A program made the position numbers and the translations under genes. Shown one piece after another: positions 26,428 through 34,988 of a stretch of 64,000 nucleotides of DNA. The stretch's first letter is position 1. Every line of letters starts with the position of its first letter. Source of the stretch: Bacteroidetes bacterium UBA7662 (lineage in GTDB: Bacteria > Bacteroidota > Bacteroidia > UBA7662). The stretch is taken from NCBI GenBank assembly GCA_002483345.1, contig DLHS01000016.1, positions 271,177 to 335,176 on the forward strand. Reading direction: 5' to 3'. The notes beneath the pieces are model-generated. The model was not told the origin of the DNA, searched no databases, and was given only the letters and a program-made list of their open reading frames with translations.

Positions 26428-27427
26428 ACAAAACCCCCAACAAAGTACGCACCTTTACCATCAAGGCAGCCGATTCTTCAAAATCCAGCGTTTGCTGGCC
26501 ATCACTCCAGGCATTTTCGGGGGAAGGATGGGTTTCGTATATAATGCCATCCGCACCGGCAGCGATGGCTGCCAGGGCTATGGGGGTAACACAACTGCGG
26601 ATGCCAATACCATGTGACGGATCTGCCAAAACGGGTAGATGTGTTTTCTCCTTCAGGATGGGGATGGCGTTGATGTCGAAGGTATTCCGGCTCGCGTTTT
26701 CGAAGGTGCGTATGCCACGTTCGCAGAGGATGATCTTTTCATTGCCGGCAGAATAAACATATTCTGCGGAATACAGCAGCTCTTCAATCGTTCCGGAAAT
26801 ACCGCGTTTAATCAAAACGGGCTTATCGATCTTGCCAAGTTCGTCCAACAGGTTGAAATTCTGAGTGTTGCGGGCGCCCAACTGGAATATATCGACATAA
26901 TCGTACATCTCTTCAATTTGAGACTGCTGCATGACTTCACTGATAATCTTCACACCTGCTGCCCTGGCCATTGTATGCCACATGCTGAGGGCTTCGATGC
27001 CATTGCCCCGGAACGAATAGGGTGAACTCCGGGGTTTAAAAACGCCGCCCCGCATGATGCGTATCTGCTGCTCTCCCAGGTGGCCCAGTATAGCCTTTAC
27101 CTGACTTTCGTTTTCAATAGAGCAGGGGCCTGCCACGGTGGCAAAGTTTCCGTTGCCGATCCGTATGCCATCGCCGAGGTCGATTACTGTCCTGCCGGTT
27201 TTCCACTTGCCGGATACCAGCTTGTAATCATCGGTTACCCGGTGTATGTCGGCTACCCCTGGGCTATTCCCGAAAAGCCGGATGTCAATCTCCCCCTTTC
27301 CATGGCACAACAGGTAGACGGCCGATTGGGTAATGACTTCGGTAGCTTTATAGCCGGACGCCCCTATGGTTTGCAACAGTTTTGTCCTGTGGCCGGCAGA
27401 AATGTTTTTTTTGAGTTGAATCAGCAT
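26426..27427 (-). CDS. aroF: 3-deoxy-7-phosphoheptulonate (DAHP) synthase, type I-beta
   Basis: The enzyme condenses phosphoenolpyruvate and erythrose 4-phosphate, entering the shikimate pathway. The protein has 333 residues. A short ferredoxin-like N-terminal domain (1 to ~70) is followed by the TIM barrel (VAGPCSIENESQV, RGGVFKPRSSPYSFRG, IFQLGARNTQNF, VLIKRGISGT, LPVLADPSHGIG). The N-terminal domain resembles the regulatory domain of Thermotoga-type enzymes. It is the last gene of the trp operon, one base after trpA, so supply of the aromatic precursor is coupled to tryptophan demand. Confidence 0.93.
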   Translation of the reverse strand: MLIQLKKNISAGHRTKLLQTIGASGYKATEVITQSAVYLLCHGKGEIDIRLFGNSPGVADIHRVTDDYKLVSGKWKTGRTVIDLGDGIRIGNGNFATVAGPCSIENESQVKAILGHLGEQQIRIMRGGVFKPRSSPYSFRGNGIEALSMWHTMARAAGVKIISEVMQQSQIEEMYDYVDIFQLGARNTQNFNLLDELGKIDKPVLIKRGISGTIEELLYSAEYVYSAGNEKIILCERGIRTFENASRNTFDINAIPILKEKTHLPVLADPSHGIGIRSCVTPIALAAIAAGADGIIYETHPSPENAWSDGQQTLDFEESAALMVKVRTLLGVL

Positions 27428-27428
27428 T

Positions 27429-28226
27429 TTAGCTTGGATTTAAGGGCTGCGGAACCGTGCGCAGCTTTTGGATGTAAGACAAAATAGCCGCTGGGTCCGC
27501 CCCGGCTGTTTTCAGCAGGCGGATGAAATCACTGCCAACAATGGCTCCGGCAGCATACCCGCAGGCCGTATGAAAAGCCTCCGGCGAGGCTATTCCGAAG
27601 CCTATGAGGAAGGGGTTCCGGAGTTTCATGGTCCGGAGACGCTCGAAATACACGAATTGTTCCTGTAAAAAACCTGTCGTTTTGCCGGTTACAGAGGAGG
27701 CTGAAACAGCATAGATAAAGCCTTCCGCCAGTTCATCTATCTCCCTGATTCTGATATCCGTGGTCGTGGGTGCCACCATAAAAACAGGACAGAAGTTGTA
27801 TTTACCCATCATATCTACATATTCCCTTTTATAAACCTCAGGTGGTAAATCAGGCAAAAGGAGTCCGTCTACCCCTGCTAAGGCAGCATCTTTGCAGAAT
27901 TGTTCGACTCCATACTGTAAAACCTGGTTAAAATAGCCCATCAGTATCACGGGAATCTGACTCCTTTGCCGAAGGGCACGCAGTTGCTCCAGTAGCAGTG
28001 TCACTGTCATGCCGTTTTCAAGCGCTCTTTTGCTGCTTTCCTGTATCACGACTCCATCCGCCACCGGATCGGAATAGGGAATCCCTATTTCTATCAAATC
28101 TACCCCTGCCGCTTCCAATGCCATTGCTATGGGCACGGTATCATGCAAGCCGGGATATCCAGCCGTAAAAAAGACGGATAAAAGCGGTGATTCCCGCTGC
28201 GCCAGCAGTGTTTTCAGCTTATTCAT
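27429..28226 (-). CDS. trpA: Tryptophan synthase alpha subunit
   Basis: It cleaves indole-3-glycerol phosphate to indole and glyceraldehyde 3-phosphate and passes indole to TrpB. The protein has 265 residues. The catalytic glutamate is in the DLIEIGIPYSDPVADG segment (about residues 44-59) and the second acid in LAGVDGLLLPDLP. The phosphate-binding end GFGIASPEAFH and AGAIVGSDFIRLL is intact. The gene overlaps trpB by 8 bases. Confidence 0.96.
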   Translation of the reverse strand: MNKLKTLLAQRESPLLSVFFTAGYPGLHDTVPIAMALEAAGVDLIEIGIPYSDPVADGVVIQESSKRALENGMTVTLLLEQLRALRQRSQIPVILMGYFNQVLQYGVEQFCKDAALAGVDGLLLPDLPPEVYKREYVDMMGKYNFCPVFMVAPTTTDIRIREIDELAEGFIYAVSASSVTGKTTGFLQEQFVYFERLRTMKLRNPFLIGFGIASPEAFHTACGYAAGAIVGSDFIRLLKTAGADPAAILSYIQKLRTVPQPLNPS

Positions 28227-29430
28227 AAATATTGGTTTTAAGCATATTCAGGTTGTTTTGATAGCGGATGTAGGTTTCCATATCCTTATCTCCCCTGCCT
28301 GAGAGATTTACCACCACCACATCGTCAGCAGTGAGTTTAATTTTGTCAAGGGCTGCCAGCGCATGGGCCGATTCAATGGCAGGAATGATGCCTTCCCGGC
28401 GACACAACGCATAACCTGCTGCCAACGCTTCTTCATCTGTCACAGCGAGATAACGCACCCGACCCGTTGCATGCAGGGAGGCGTGCAGCGGACCAATGCC
28501 CGGATAATCAAGCCCGGCAGATATGGAATAGGGCTCAATAACCTGTCCGTCGGCGGTTTGCATGACAAGGGTTTTGCACGCATGTAACACCCCGATGCTA
28601 CCCAATTGGGTCGTGGCGGCCGATTCACCACTGTGAATCCCCTTTCCGGCAGCTTCTACCCCGAAAAGCTGAACCGTTTCCTCTTCCAGAAAATGGAAAA
28701 AAGCACCAGCTGCATTGCTGCCACCCCCCACGCAGGCCAGGACTTTGGTAGGCAGCGGGTCTCCGTTTATATCTGCCAGTTGCGTAATAATTTCCTTGCT
28801 GATAACCGCCTGCAAACGGGCCACCAGATCAGGGTAAGGGTGCGGTCCGACTACGGAACCAATCACATAGTGGGTGTCATCGGCATGGTCAATCCAATAC
28901 CGCAAGGCCTCATTGGTAGCATCCTTCAGGGTTTGACTGCCACTGCTGACGGTCTCTACCTTCGCTCCCAGAAACAGCATCCTTTCTACATTGGGATGCT
29001 GTCTTAAGACATCGGTTTTGCCCATAAAAACAGTGCATTTCATCCCCAGCAGGGCACAAGCGGTTGCTGTAGCCACCCCATGTTGTCCCGCACCCGTTTC
29101 AGCGATGATATTGGTTTTTCCGAGTGCCTTAGCCAGCAGCACCTGACCCAGCGCATTGTTGATTTTATGCGAACCGGTATGACACAGATCCTCCCGTTTC
29201 AGGTAGATGGAAGCCCCGTACTTTTCTGATAGCCAGGCCGATCTGTATAAGGGTGTTGGTCTGCCAACATACTGACTCAGGTAATACCTTAGTTCCTGCT
29301 GGAAGGAGGCCGATTCAATTATCCGGAGATAATGCTCCCGGAGGGTTTCAACATTTGGAAACAACATTTCAGGGAGGTAAGCCCCTCCAAACGGGCCGTA
29401 GTAGCCCCTTTCATCAACATGATATTTCAT
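28219..29430 (-). CDS. trpB: Tryptophan synthase beta subunit
   Basis: It is the PLP enzyme that joins indole and serine to make tryptophan. The protein has 403 residues, full length. The PLP lysine is in LCHTGSHKINNALGQ. The phosphate-binding loop is VGGGSNAAGAFFHF and the substrate segment is ETGAGQHGVATA. It is translationally coupled to trpF upstream (ATGA overlap) and to trpA downstream. Confidence 0.97.
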   Translation of the reverse strand: MKYHVDERGYYGPFGGAYLPEMLFPNVETLREHYLRIIESASFQQELRYYLSQYVGRPTPLYRSAWLSEKYGASIYLKREDLCHTGSHKINNALGQVLLAKALGKTNIIAETGAGQHGVATATACALLGMKCTVFMGKTDVLRQHPNVERMLFLGAKVETVSSGSQTLKDATNEALRYWIDHADDTHYVIGSVVGPHPYPDLVARLQAVISKEIITQLADINGDPLPTKVLACVGGGSNAAGAFFHFLEEETVQLFGVEAAGKGIHSGESAATTQLGSIGVLHACKTLVMQTADGQVIEPYSISAGLDYPGIGPLHASLHATGRVRYLAVTDEEALAAGYALCRREGIIPAIESAHALAALDKIKLTADDVVVVNLSGRGDKDMETYIRYQNNLNMLKTNIYE

Positions 29431-30068
29431 TGGGAATGGTATATTTTATGCAAGGTGTCAATCAGTATTTCAAGTGCGGCCGGGCTTTTCAGGCCGGCTT
29501 TTATTTCGATGGCGCTGTTCAGGTCGATGGCATGCAGCGGTTGTTTTTGCAATTCCTGAAGGCCCGCCAGCTGCTCAGCGCCAATACCACCGCTGATAAA
29601 AAAGGGCAGCGGCAACCGGTACTGTTCCAGCAGTTTCCAGGAAAATGTTATCCCATTACCTCCGGGCATAGCTCCTCGGCCATCGAACAGGAAATAAGCA
29701 ACATAGGGAGCATACATGGCCAGGGTATTAAAATCGAACTGCTCATCGATGGAAAAAGCTTTGATGATTTTGGCTCCTGCCAGCTGCAAAGCCCGGCATT
29801 GTGCCACCGTTTCCCGGCCATGAAGCTGGAGATAGTCCATTTGATGCTTTTCCATCAACCCCAGCATAACGTCTGTCTTTTCATCTACAAACACCGCAAC
29901 CTTCCGGATGTGGGTTGGCAGACCGTCGGGAAGTAAAAAGTCAGGACCTACATAACGCGAGGAGGGCGGATAAAAAATAAAGCCCATATAAGCCGGATTC
30001 AGCCGGGCAATGCGGAGGATGTTTCCTGGCTCCCGCATGCCGCATACTTTAAGATGTGGTACTGGCAT
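29427..30068 (-). CDS. trpF: Phosphoribosylanthranilate isomerase
   Basis: It catalyses the Amadori rearrangement of phosphoribosylanthranilate. The protein has 213 residues. The catalytic cysteine is in LKVCGMREPGN and the general acid aspartate in YFLFDGRGAMPGG. The beta-alpha barrel end FFISGGIGAEQ and AIDLNSAIE binds phosphate. It is a separate gene here, not fused to trpC as in enterobacteria, and overlaps trpC by 20 bases. Confidence 0.95.
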   Translation of the reverse strand: MPVPHLKVCGMREPGNILRIARLNPAYMGFIFYPPSSRYVGPDFLLPDGLPTHIRKVAVFVDEKTDVMLGLMEKHQMDYLQLHGRETVAQCRALQLAGAKIIKAFSIDEQFDFNTLAMYAPYVAYFLFDGRGAMPGGNGITFSWKLLEQYRLPLPFFISGGIGAEQLAGLQELQKQPLHAIDLNSAIEIKAGLKSPAALEILIDTLHKIYHSQ

Positions 30069-30882
30069 CGGCTACTCGATTAGACATATTGTCGCTGCTA
30101 TAAAGGCTGTCGATGAATATTTTACAGGCGTTTTCAGGCTTACTGCTGCGCATGAAACTTTCACCAATGAGAAAACCGCTGTAGCCACAAGCACTGAGCG
30201 CCTGCATATCCTGTGGCGTGTGGATGCCGCTTTCCGAAATCTTCAGCATTTCCTTTGGCAACAAGTCAGCCAGCCGGAACGAGGTTTCCAGATTTACTTC
30301 CAGCGACTTTAAATCGCGGTTATTTACGCCTACCAGGCTGGTACCGGATGTAATACTCCGCTCTATCTCCGGGGCTTCGTGAATCTCAACCAACACTTCC
30401 ATGCCGAGTCCCAGGGCAAGACTGGTGAAAGCGCGGAGACTGGCCGGATCAAGGACTGCTGCAATCAGCAGTATGGCATCGGCCCCTATCGACCTGGATT
30501 CAATGATCTGGTATTCGTCTACGATGAAGTCTTTGCGTAGTATCGGACAATAGTTGAATTTTCGGGCGATGGTCAGGTCCTGTCTGCTGCCCCCAAAAAA
30601 GGGTTGATCTGTCAGCACCGACAAAGCCGCTGCACCTGCCTGCATATATCCTATAGATACCTGCTCTACGCTGGCAGTTTGATTGATCCAGCCGCAGCTG
30701 GGCGATTTGCGCTTAAACTCGGCTATGATACCCGATTTATCGCTTCTGCTTAAATAGTGCTTCAAAGAAACGGGTGTAGTATTGAAAAAAGGACTTTTTT
30801 CAAGCAATCTGACTGGGTAAAGGCTTTTTTGTTCCACTACTTCCTGTCGTTTGCAGGCGATGATTTCAGAGAGTTTATTCAT
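30049..30882 (-). CDS. trpC: Indole-3-glycerol phosphate synthase
   Basis: It closes the indole ring in the fourth pathway step. The protein has 277 residues. The start IIACKRQEVVE, IIAEFKRKSPSCGWI, LRKDFIVDEYQI, VGVNNRDLKSLEVNL and SESGIHTPQDM are the standard IGPS blocks, including the catalytic lysines. It overlaps trpF and lies 9 bases after trpD. Confidence 0.96.
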   Translation of the reverse strand: MNKLSEIIACKRQEVVEQKSLYPVRLLEKSPFFNTTPVSLKHYLSRSDKSGIIAEFKRKSPSCGWINQTASVEQVSIGYMQAGAAALSVLTDQPFFGGSRQDLTIARKFNYCPILRKDFIVDEYQIIESRSIGADAILLIAAVLDPASLRAFTSLALGLGMEVLVEIHEAPEIERSITSGTSLVGVNNRDLKSLEVNLETSFRLADLLPKEMLKISESGIHTPQDMQALSACGYSGFLIGESFMRSSKPENACKIFIDSLYSSDNMSNRVADASTTS

Positions 30883-30891
30883 GATTGAAGT

Positions 30892-31881
30892 CTAGCTGTT
30901 GAGTAGTTTTTGAAAGGTTTTGAATGCTTTGCCTGATTCCAGGGCTTCACGGGCCTGTTCGATGGCTGCGGTTATGCCCTTTTCCGGAGCAAGCGCGTAC
31001 AGCGCCATCCCGGCATTGGCGGTCACGACGGCCTTTTGCGCAGGACTTCCATGCCCCCGGAGGATGTCGAGAAAGATTCTGGCAGCCGCTTCAACCGAAC
31101 TCCCACCGGACAATTCCGTCGGACTGACGGTCAGAAGCCCAAGATCTTCGGGATGATATATGTTTTCTCCCCGGTTATCGAAACATTTGAAAGCACCTGT
31201 CAGCGAAACCTCGTCGTAACCATCCAGGCTGTGAATGACCATAAACCTTTGTCCGGTTTGCTGGTAGAGATAGGCGTATTGTCTGGCAAGCTCAAGGCTG
31301 TACACCCCTGCCAGCTGTAGGTGGGGTAAACAGGGATTCACCAGCGGGCCGAGCATATTAAAAAAGGTTTTCACGGCCAGTGCCTTCCGGACAGGTGCTA
31401 CATTTTTCATCAGCGGATGAAAAAAGGGTGCATGGAGGAAACAGATATTAGCTTGCTCCAGACTGCGGCTCAGCCTGTCGGAATCGCCCGGAAAGCGATA
31501 GCCGAAATATTCCAGCACATCTGATGAACCGCAGGCCGACGACACGCTGTAATTGCCGTGTTTGGCCACCGCTGGTCCGGCAGCAGCCACCACCATGGCC
31601 GTGAGGGTGGAGATGTTGAAGGTATCTTTCCCGTCTCCGCCGGTACCGCACACATCGAGGACGGGAACCGGTAAACGAACGGGTATACACAACTCCAGCA
31701 TGGCTTCCCGGAAACCTGAAAGTTCTGCAACGGTAATCCCCCGCAAACGGAAGGTTGCCATAAAAGCTGCCATTTCACTGGGGTTATACCTGTTTGATGC
31801 CAGATCTAGCATGGCCTCCCGGGCGGCTGACTGGCTGAGCTGACCTTGTTCCAACAAGGCAGGAAGTACATTTTTGAGCAT
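30892..31881 (-). CDS. trpD: Anthranilate phosphoribosyltransferase
   Basis: It transfers the phosphoribosyl group from PRPP to anthranilate. The protein has 329 residues, without a fused glutaminase domain. The PRPP-binding motif CGTGGDGKDTFNISTLTA, the KHGNYSVSS block and the FFHPLMKNVAPVRKAL region are intact. It starts 2 bases after trpG. Confidence 0.96.
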   Translation of the reverse strand: MLKNVLPALLEQGQLSQSAAREAMLDLASNRYNPSEMAAFMATFRLRGITVAELSGFREAMLELCIPVRLPVPVLDVCGTGGDGKDTFNISTLTAMVVAAAGPAVAKHGNYSVSSACGSSDVLEYFGYRFPGDSDRLSRSLEQANICFLHAPFFHPLMKNVAPVRKALAVKTFFNMLGPLVNPCLPHLQLAGVYSLELARQYAYLYQQTGQRFMVIHSLDGYDEVSLTGAFKCFDNRGENIYHPEDLGLLTVSPTELSGGSSVEAAARIFLDILRGHGSPAQKAVVTANAGMALYALAPEKGITAAIEQAREALESGKAFKTFQKLLNS

Positions 31882-31883
31882 GG

Positions 31884-32465
31884 TCAGTTAGCTTGAAGGG
31901 GTTGAGAAATCCAGTTTTGAATAATCCTTGCCCCAACCGGTGTGAGCACCGATTCGGGATGAAACTGCAGGCCGCGAACATCCAGTTGCTTGTGCCGCAG
32001 CGCCATAATCAGACCTGTTTGGCTGACGGCCGTTACTTCGAGGCAGTCTGGCAAATCTGCTTTATTTACGGCCCAGGAATGGTATAAACAAGCCTCAAAG
32101 GCAGGGTCTATACCCTTAAACAAACTGTCGTGGTTATCTGTCAATGAAATGGTAGCGGATACGCCATGTAATACCTGTGGCAGATTGTATAAACGGGCTC
32201 CGAAACACTCAGCGATACCCTGATGGCCCAGACAAATACCGAGTATGCTTTTATGCGGAGCCCACCTTTGGATGATGGCCTGCATGTTTCCGGCTTCGGC
32301 AGGCAGGCCCGGGCCCGGCGAAAGCAGGATTTTATCAAAATCACCTGCCTTTTCGGAGAGGATATGGTCGTTTCTGACCACTTCAAAGGAACAGCCGGTA
32401 GCGGCTACCAGTTGTGCCAGGTTGTAGGTAAACGAATCGTAGTTATCGAGGAGGAGGAGTTTCAT
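31884..32465 (-). CDS. trpG: Anthranilate synthase glutamine amidotransferase component
   Basis: It releases ammonia from glutamine for TrpE. The protein has 193 residues. The class I triad is visible: nucleophile cysteine in GICLGHQGI and the histidine-glutamate pair in LQFHPESV. The NYDSFTYNL start is typical. It sits 13 bases after trpE. Confidence 0.96.
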   Translation of the reverse strand: MKLLLLDNYDSFTYNLAQLVAATGCSFEVVRNDHILSEKAGDFDKILLSPGPGLPAEAGNMQAIIQRWAPHKSILGICLGHQGIAECFGARLYNLPQVLHGVSATISLTDNHDSLFKGIDPAFEACLYHSWAVNKADLPDCLEVTAVSQTGLIMALRHKQLDVRGLQFHPESVLTPVGARIIQNWISQPLQAN

Positions 32466-32478
32466 AGCTGAATCTTTT

Positions 32479-33903
32479 TCAGAGTTTTTCTGCCATCAGT
32501 ACGGCACTTCGCAATGCTTCGAGTTTGTTAGCGACTTCCTGTAGTTCATTTTCCGGTACAGATGCCGCTACTATGCCTGCCCCTGCCTGGCAGATCAGCT
32601 GATTATTTTTGCTGAGAAAAGTGCGGATCATAATCGCATGGTTACAGCTGCCATTCAGACCAAAATACCCGATGGTACCCCCGTAAAAGCTTCTGTTTAC
32701 ATTTTCATACTGGTCGATAAGCTGCATGGCTCTGTATTTCGGCGCCCCCGACAGGGTTCCGGCAGGAAAAGTATCTGCCATGGTTTGAATGGCTGTGGCA
32801 CCCTCCCTTTGCCGGCCACTTACCTTTGAGACGAGGTGAATGACATGGGAAAACTGCTGTATCTCCCGGAAGACAACCACACTTACCTCATCTGCATTTT
32901 TGCTCAGGTCGTTCCTGGCCAGATCTACCAGCATTACATGTTCGGCGTTTTCTTTCTTATCCGCTGCCAGTTTGCGTGAAAGGGCCTCGTCTGCCAGCAC
33001 ATCTCCCGTCCTGCGGTAGGTACCGGCAATGGGGAAAAGTGCTGCTTCTTTGTTTTCGATGCGCAACTGTGCCTCCGGCGATGACCCGAACAGCCTGAAA
33101 TTGCCGTAATCAAAATAGAAGAGGTAAGGAGATGGATTGATGGTACGCAGGGCCCGGTAAACCTGGAACTCATCCCCGTGAAAATTGCGGGTAAACCTTC
33201 TGGAAAGTACCAACTGAAACACATCTCCCCGGAAACAATGCTGTTGCGCCTGCTGAATCATGGCCAGAAAAGCGGTGTCGCTGTAATTGGAACTTTCGGG
33301 ACTGGTGATTGTAAAGGGATAGTGAAAATGTTGCCGCTTTTGAATCAGTCCTTCCAGCATGGCAAGTGAATCACTTGTTTTCTGCCCCTCCGGCACATAT
33401 TCCCGGAGTTCAATTTCGTTGGTCAGGTGATCGAAAATGATGACATACCGGTACAGCCGGTAGCAGATGTCCGGAATAAGCTTTTCCCGTCCGGTAAGGC
33501 TTATATCTTCAAAGCAGGGAACGGCATCATAAGCGCAATAGCCATACAGGGCGGCTCCCCTGAAACCGGGCAGCGCATCTTCCCCACAAGGAAATGCCCG
33601 CAGAAAAGCCTCCAGCCGGGTGGTAATATCCTGCTGCCGGGTTACCACTACCCGCTGCCCGGCCCCTCCGGGGTAACGAATGATCAGGGTAGGTCCGCTG
33701 GCCTCAAAAGAGGCAATGGGGTCACAGCAAATGAAGGAGCGGGCATCACCGGCATGCTGCAAAACAGCGGGTGTCTGCCTGTTTACCAGACTTTCAAGCA
33801 AAATACTCTGGGCAAATACATCCCGGAGTTTAAGGTAAATTCCTACCGGGGTATGGGTGTCGGCCAGCAGTTTTTTAGCGAATGTTTGAAGCGGATGTAA
33901 CAT
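32479..33903 (-). CDS. trpE: Anthranilate synthase component I
   Basis: It converts chorismate to anthranilate with ammonia from TrpG. The protein has 474 residues. The chorismate-binding core is complete: SPYLFYFDYG, IAGTYRRTGD, DLARNDLSK, TFPAGTLSGAPKYRAMQ and YGGTIGYFG. An N-terminal ESLVN segment resembles the tryptophan-feedback motif LLES found in regulated TrpE proteins. It is the first structural gene after the attenuator at 33923-33954. Confidence 0.96.
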   Translation of the reverse strand: MLHPLQTFAKKLLADTHTPVGIYLKLRDVFAQSILLESLVNRQTPAVLQHAGDARSFICCDPIASFEASGPTLIIRYPGGAGQRVVVTRQQDITTRLEAFLRAFPCGEDALPGFRGAALYGYCAYDAVPCFEDISLTGREKLIPDICYRLYRYVIIFDHLTNEIELREYVPEGQKTSDSLAMLEGLIQKRQHFHYPFTITSPESSNYSDTAFLAMIQQAQQHCFRGDVFQLVLSRRFTRNFHGDEFQVYRALRTINPSPYLFYFDYGNFRLFGSSPEAQLRIENKEAALFPIAGTYRRTGDVLADEALSRKLAADKKENAEHVMLVDLARNDLSKNADEVSVVVFREIQQFSHVIHLVSKVSGRQREGATAIQTMADTFPAGTLSGAPKYRAMQLIDQYENVNRSFYGGTIGYFGLNGSCNHAIMIRTFLSKNNQLICQAGAGIVAASVPENELQEVANKLEALRSAVLMAEKL

Positions 33904-33922
33904 TTGAAAAGGTTATGGAAAA

Positions 33923-33954
33923 CAAAAAAGGCCTGCTGTGTGAACAGCAGGCCT
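33923..33954 (-). terminator. trp attenuator (intrinsic terminator in the leader)
   Basis: Read on the minus strand, AGGCCTGCTG and CAGCAGGCCT form a perfect 10-bp GC-rich stem around a 6-base loop, followed by TTTTTTG. It stands about 20 bases before the trpE start and ~32 bases after the stop codon of a Trp-rich leader peptide. This is the classic position for a transcription attenuator. Confidence 0.92.
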
Positions 33955-33985
33955 CGATACTTTAGCGGTATAGGTCTAATCTACA

Positions 33986-34054
33986 TTACATAGCTGTCCA
34001 CGTATCTCTTTCCGATACGTGCCACCAGGCTGCTATGTGAAAATGTAGTTTCAT
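33986..34054 (-). CDS. trpL: trp operon leader peptide
   Basis: The ORF has 22 codons starting ATGAAACTACAT and ending with TAA. It contains three Trp codons, two in tandem (residues 10-11, context AAWWH) and one near the end (residue 19, context TWTAM). An RNA hairpin (33999-34021, 8-bp CACGTATC/GATACGTG) lies between them. A 7-base segment just after the third Trp codon (33993-33999) can pair with 33942-33948, overlapping the 5' arm of the terminator, and is a candidate antiterminator. A ribosome stalled at the tandem Trp codons would leave that segment free; one that reads through would cover it. The peptide itself probably has no other function. Confidence 0.85.
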   Translation of the reverse strand: MKLHFHIAAWWHVSERDTWTAM

Positions 34055-34068
34055 TGCGATTTCTGATG

Positions 34069-34101
34069 CAATGGTAGCGAATGCAAAAAGAACTTCAAAA
34101 C
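34069..34101 (-). promoter_or_regulatory. trp operon promoter
   Basis: On the minus strand a TTTTG box (complement of 34096-34100) is followed after 19 bases by TACCATTG (complement of 34069-34076), a one-mismatch fit to TAnnTTTG. The predicted start of transcription is about 10 bases before the trpL ATG. The 213 bases from 34102 to 34314 hold no further gene. Confidence 0.65.
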
Positions 34102-34314
34102 ATTTTTTCTTGCTTTAAAAAATAAAACAACATGACGAAAAAATGACTTGATGCATTATCATAACCGGATGTTTTTCATTGATTTACTGCGTAATTATTA
34201 CCTGTTATTATATTTTTTTACCGGGATTTTAACCCTTGAATAACTGTGTGGTTTTTGCTGTTTACACTGGTTTATGTTCGGACAATCCGCATTTTTATCT
34301 TACCTTAAAATGGT

Positions 34315-34854
34315 ATGAACCCCCCACAGCTAAACACGCCGCGCCTCAGTCTCCGGCCGGTTACCCTCCCGGAACTCGGGAAAATCCATGAATTACACTC
34401 CTTTCCGGAGGTAGACGCCTTCAATACCCTTGGTTTACCGGAAAATCAGGAGCAGACACGTGCAATTTTAACTGACCTGATTGCAAAACATACCTTGGCA
34501 GACATCCGGAATTTTACCTTTTCGGTATACCTGAAATCAGAAGATATTTTCATCGGATTAACAGCGCTTAATCTGGGCAATCCCAAATATAAAAGCGCTG
34601 AAATATGGTTCAAATTCCATCCGGAACACTGGCATAAGGGTTATGCCACCGAGGCCATAAAAGCACTCATTACTTTCGGTTTTACAGCATTAAACCTCCA
34701 CCGGATTGAGGCCGGCTGCGCAGTCGGTAACATCGGAAGTTATAAGGCCATGGAAAAAGCAGGGATGGTGCGGGAAGGCCGTAAACGCCTGGCTATTCCT
34801 TTAAAAACCGGCTGGTCCGACAATTATGAGTACGCCATAGTCGCGCCGGATTAA
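34315..34854 (+). CDS. RimJ/RimL-type GNAT N-acetyltransferase
   Basis: The protein has 179 residues and is a single GNAT domain. It starts LNTPRLSLRPVTLPEL and has the acetyl-CoA-binding segment WHKGYATEAIKALITFGF, the EAGCAVGNIGSYKAMEKAGM block and the GNAT C-terminus. Members acetylate protein N-termini or small amines; the target here is unknown. Confidence 0.88.
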   Translation: MNPPQLNTPRLSLRPVTLPELGKIHELHSFPEVDAFNTLGLPENQEQTRAILTDLIAKHTLADIRNFTFSVYLKSEDIFIGLTALNLGNPKYKSAEIWFKFHPEHWHKGYATEAIKALITFGFTALNLHRIEAGCAVGNIGSYKAMEKAGMVREGRKRLAIPLKTGWSDNYEYAIVAPD

Positions 34855-34988
34855 AATATCATTGAAAATACCCCTTTGGGTAGCAAGGCCATACCGATGA
34901 CGCCGGCGGTCGTCTATATTTAAACTTATGTGGCTCCTGAAAATCCATATTCTCTTTTGAATGGATTTCCAGCTAAGCCTGTAAATGA

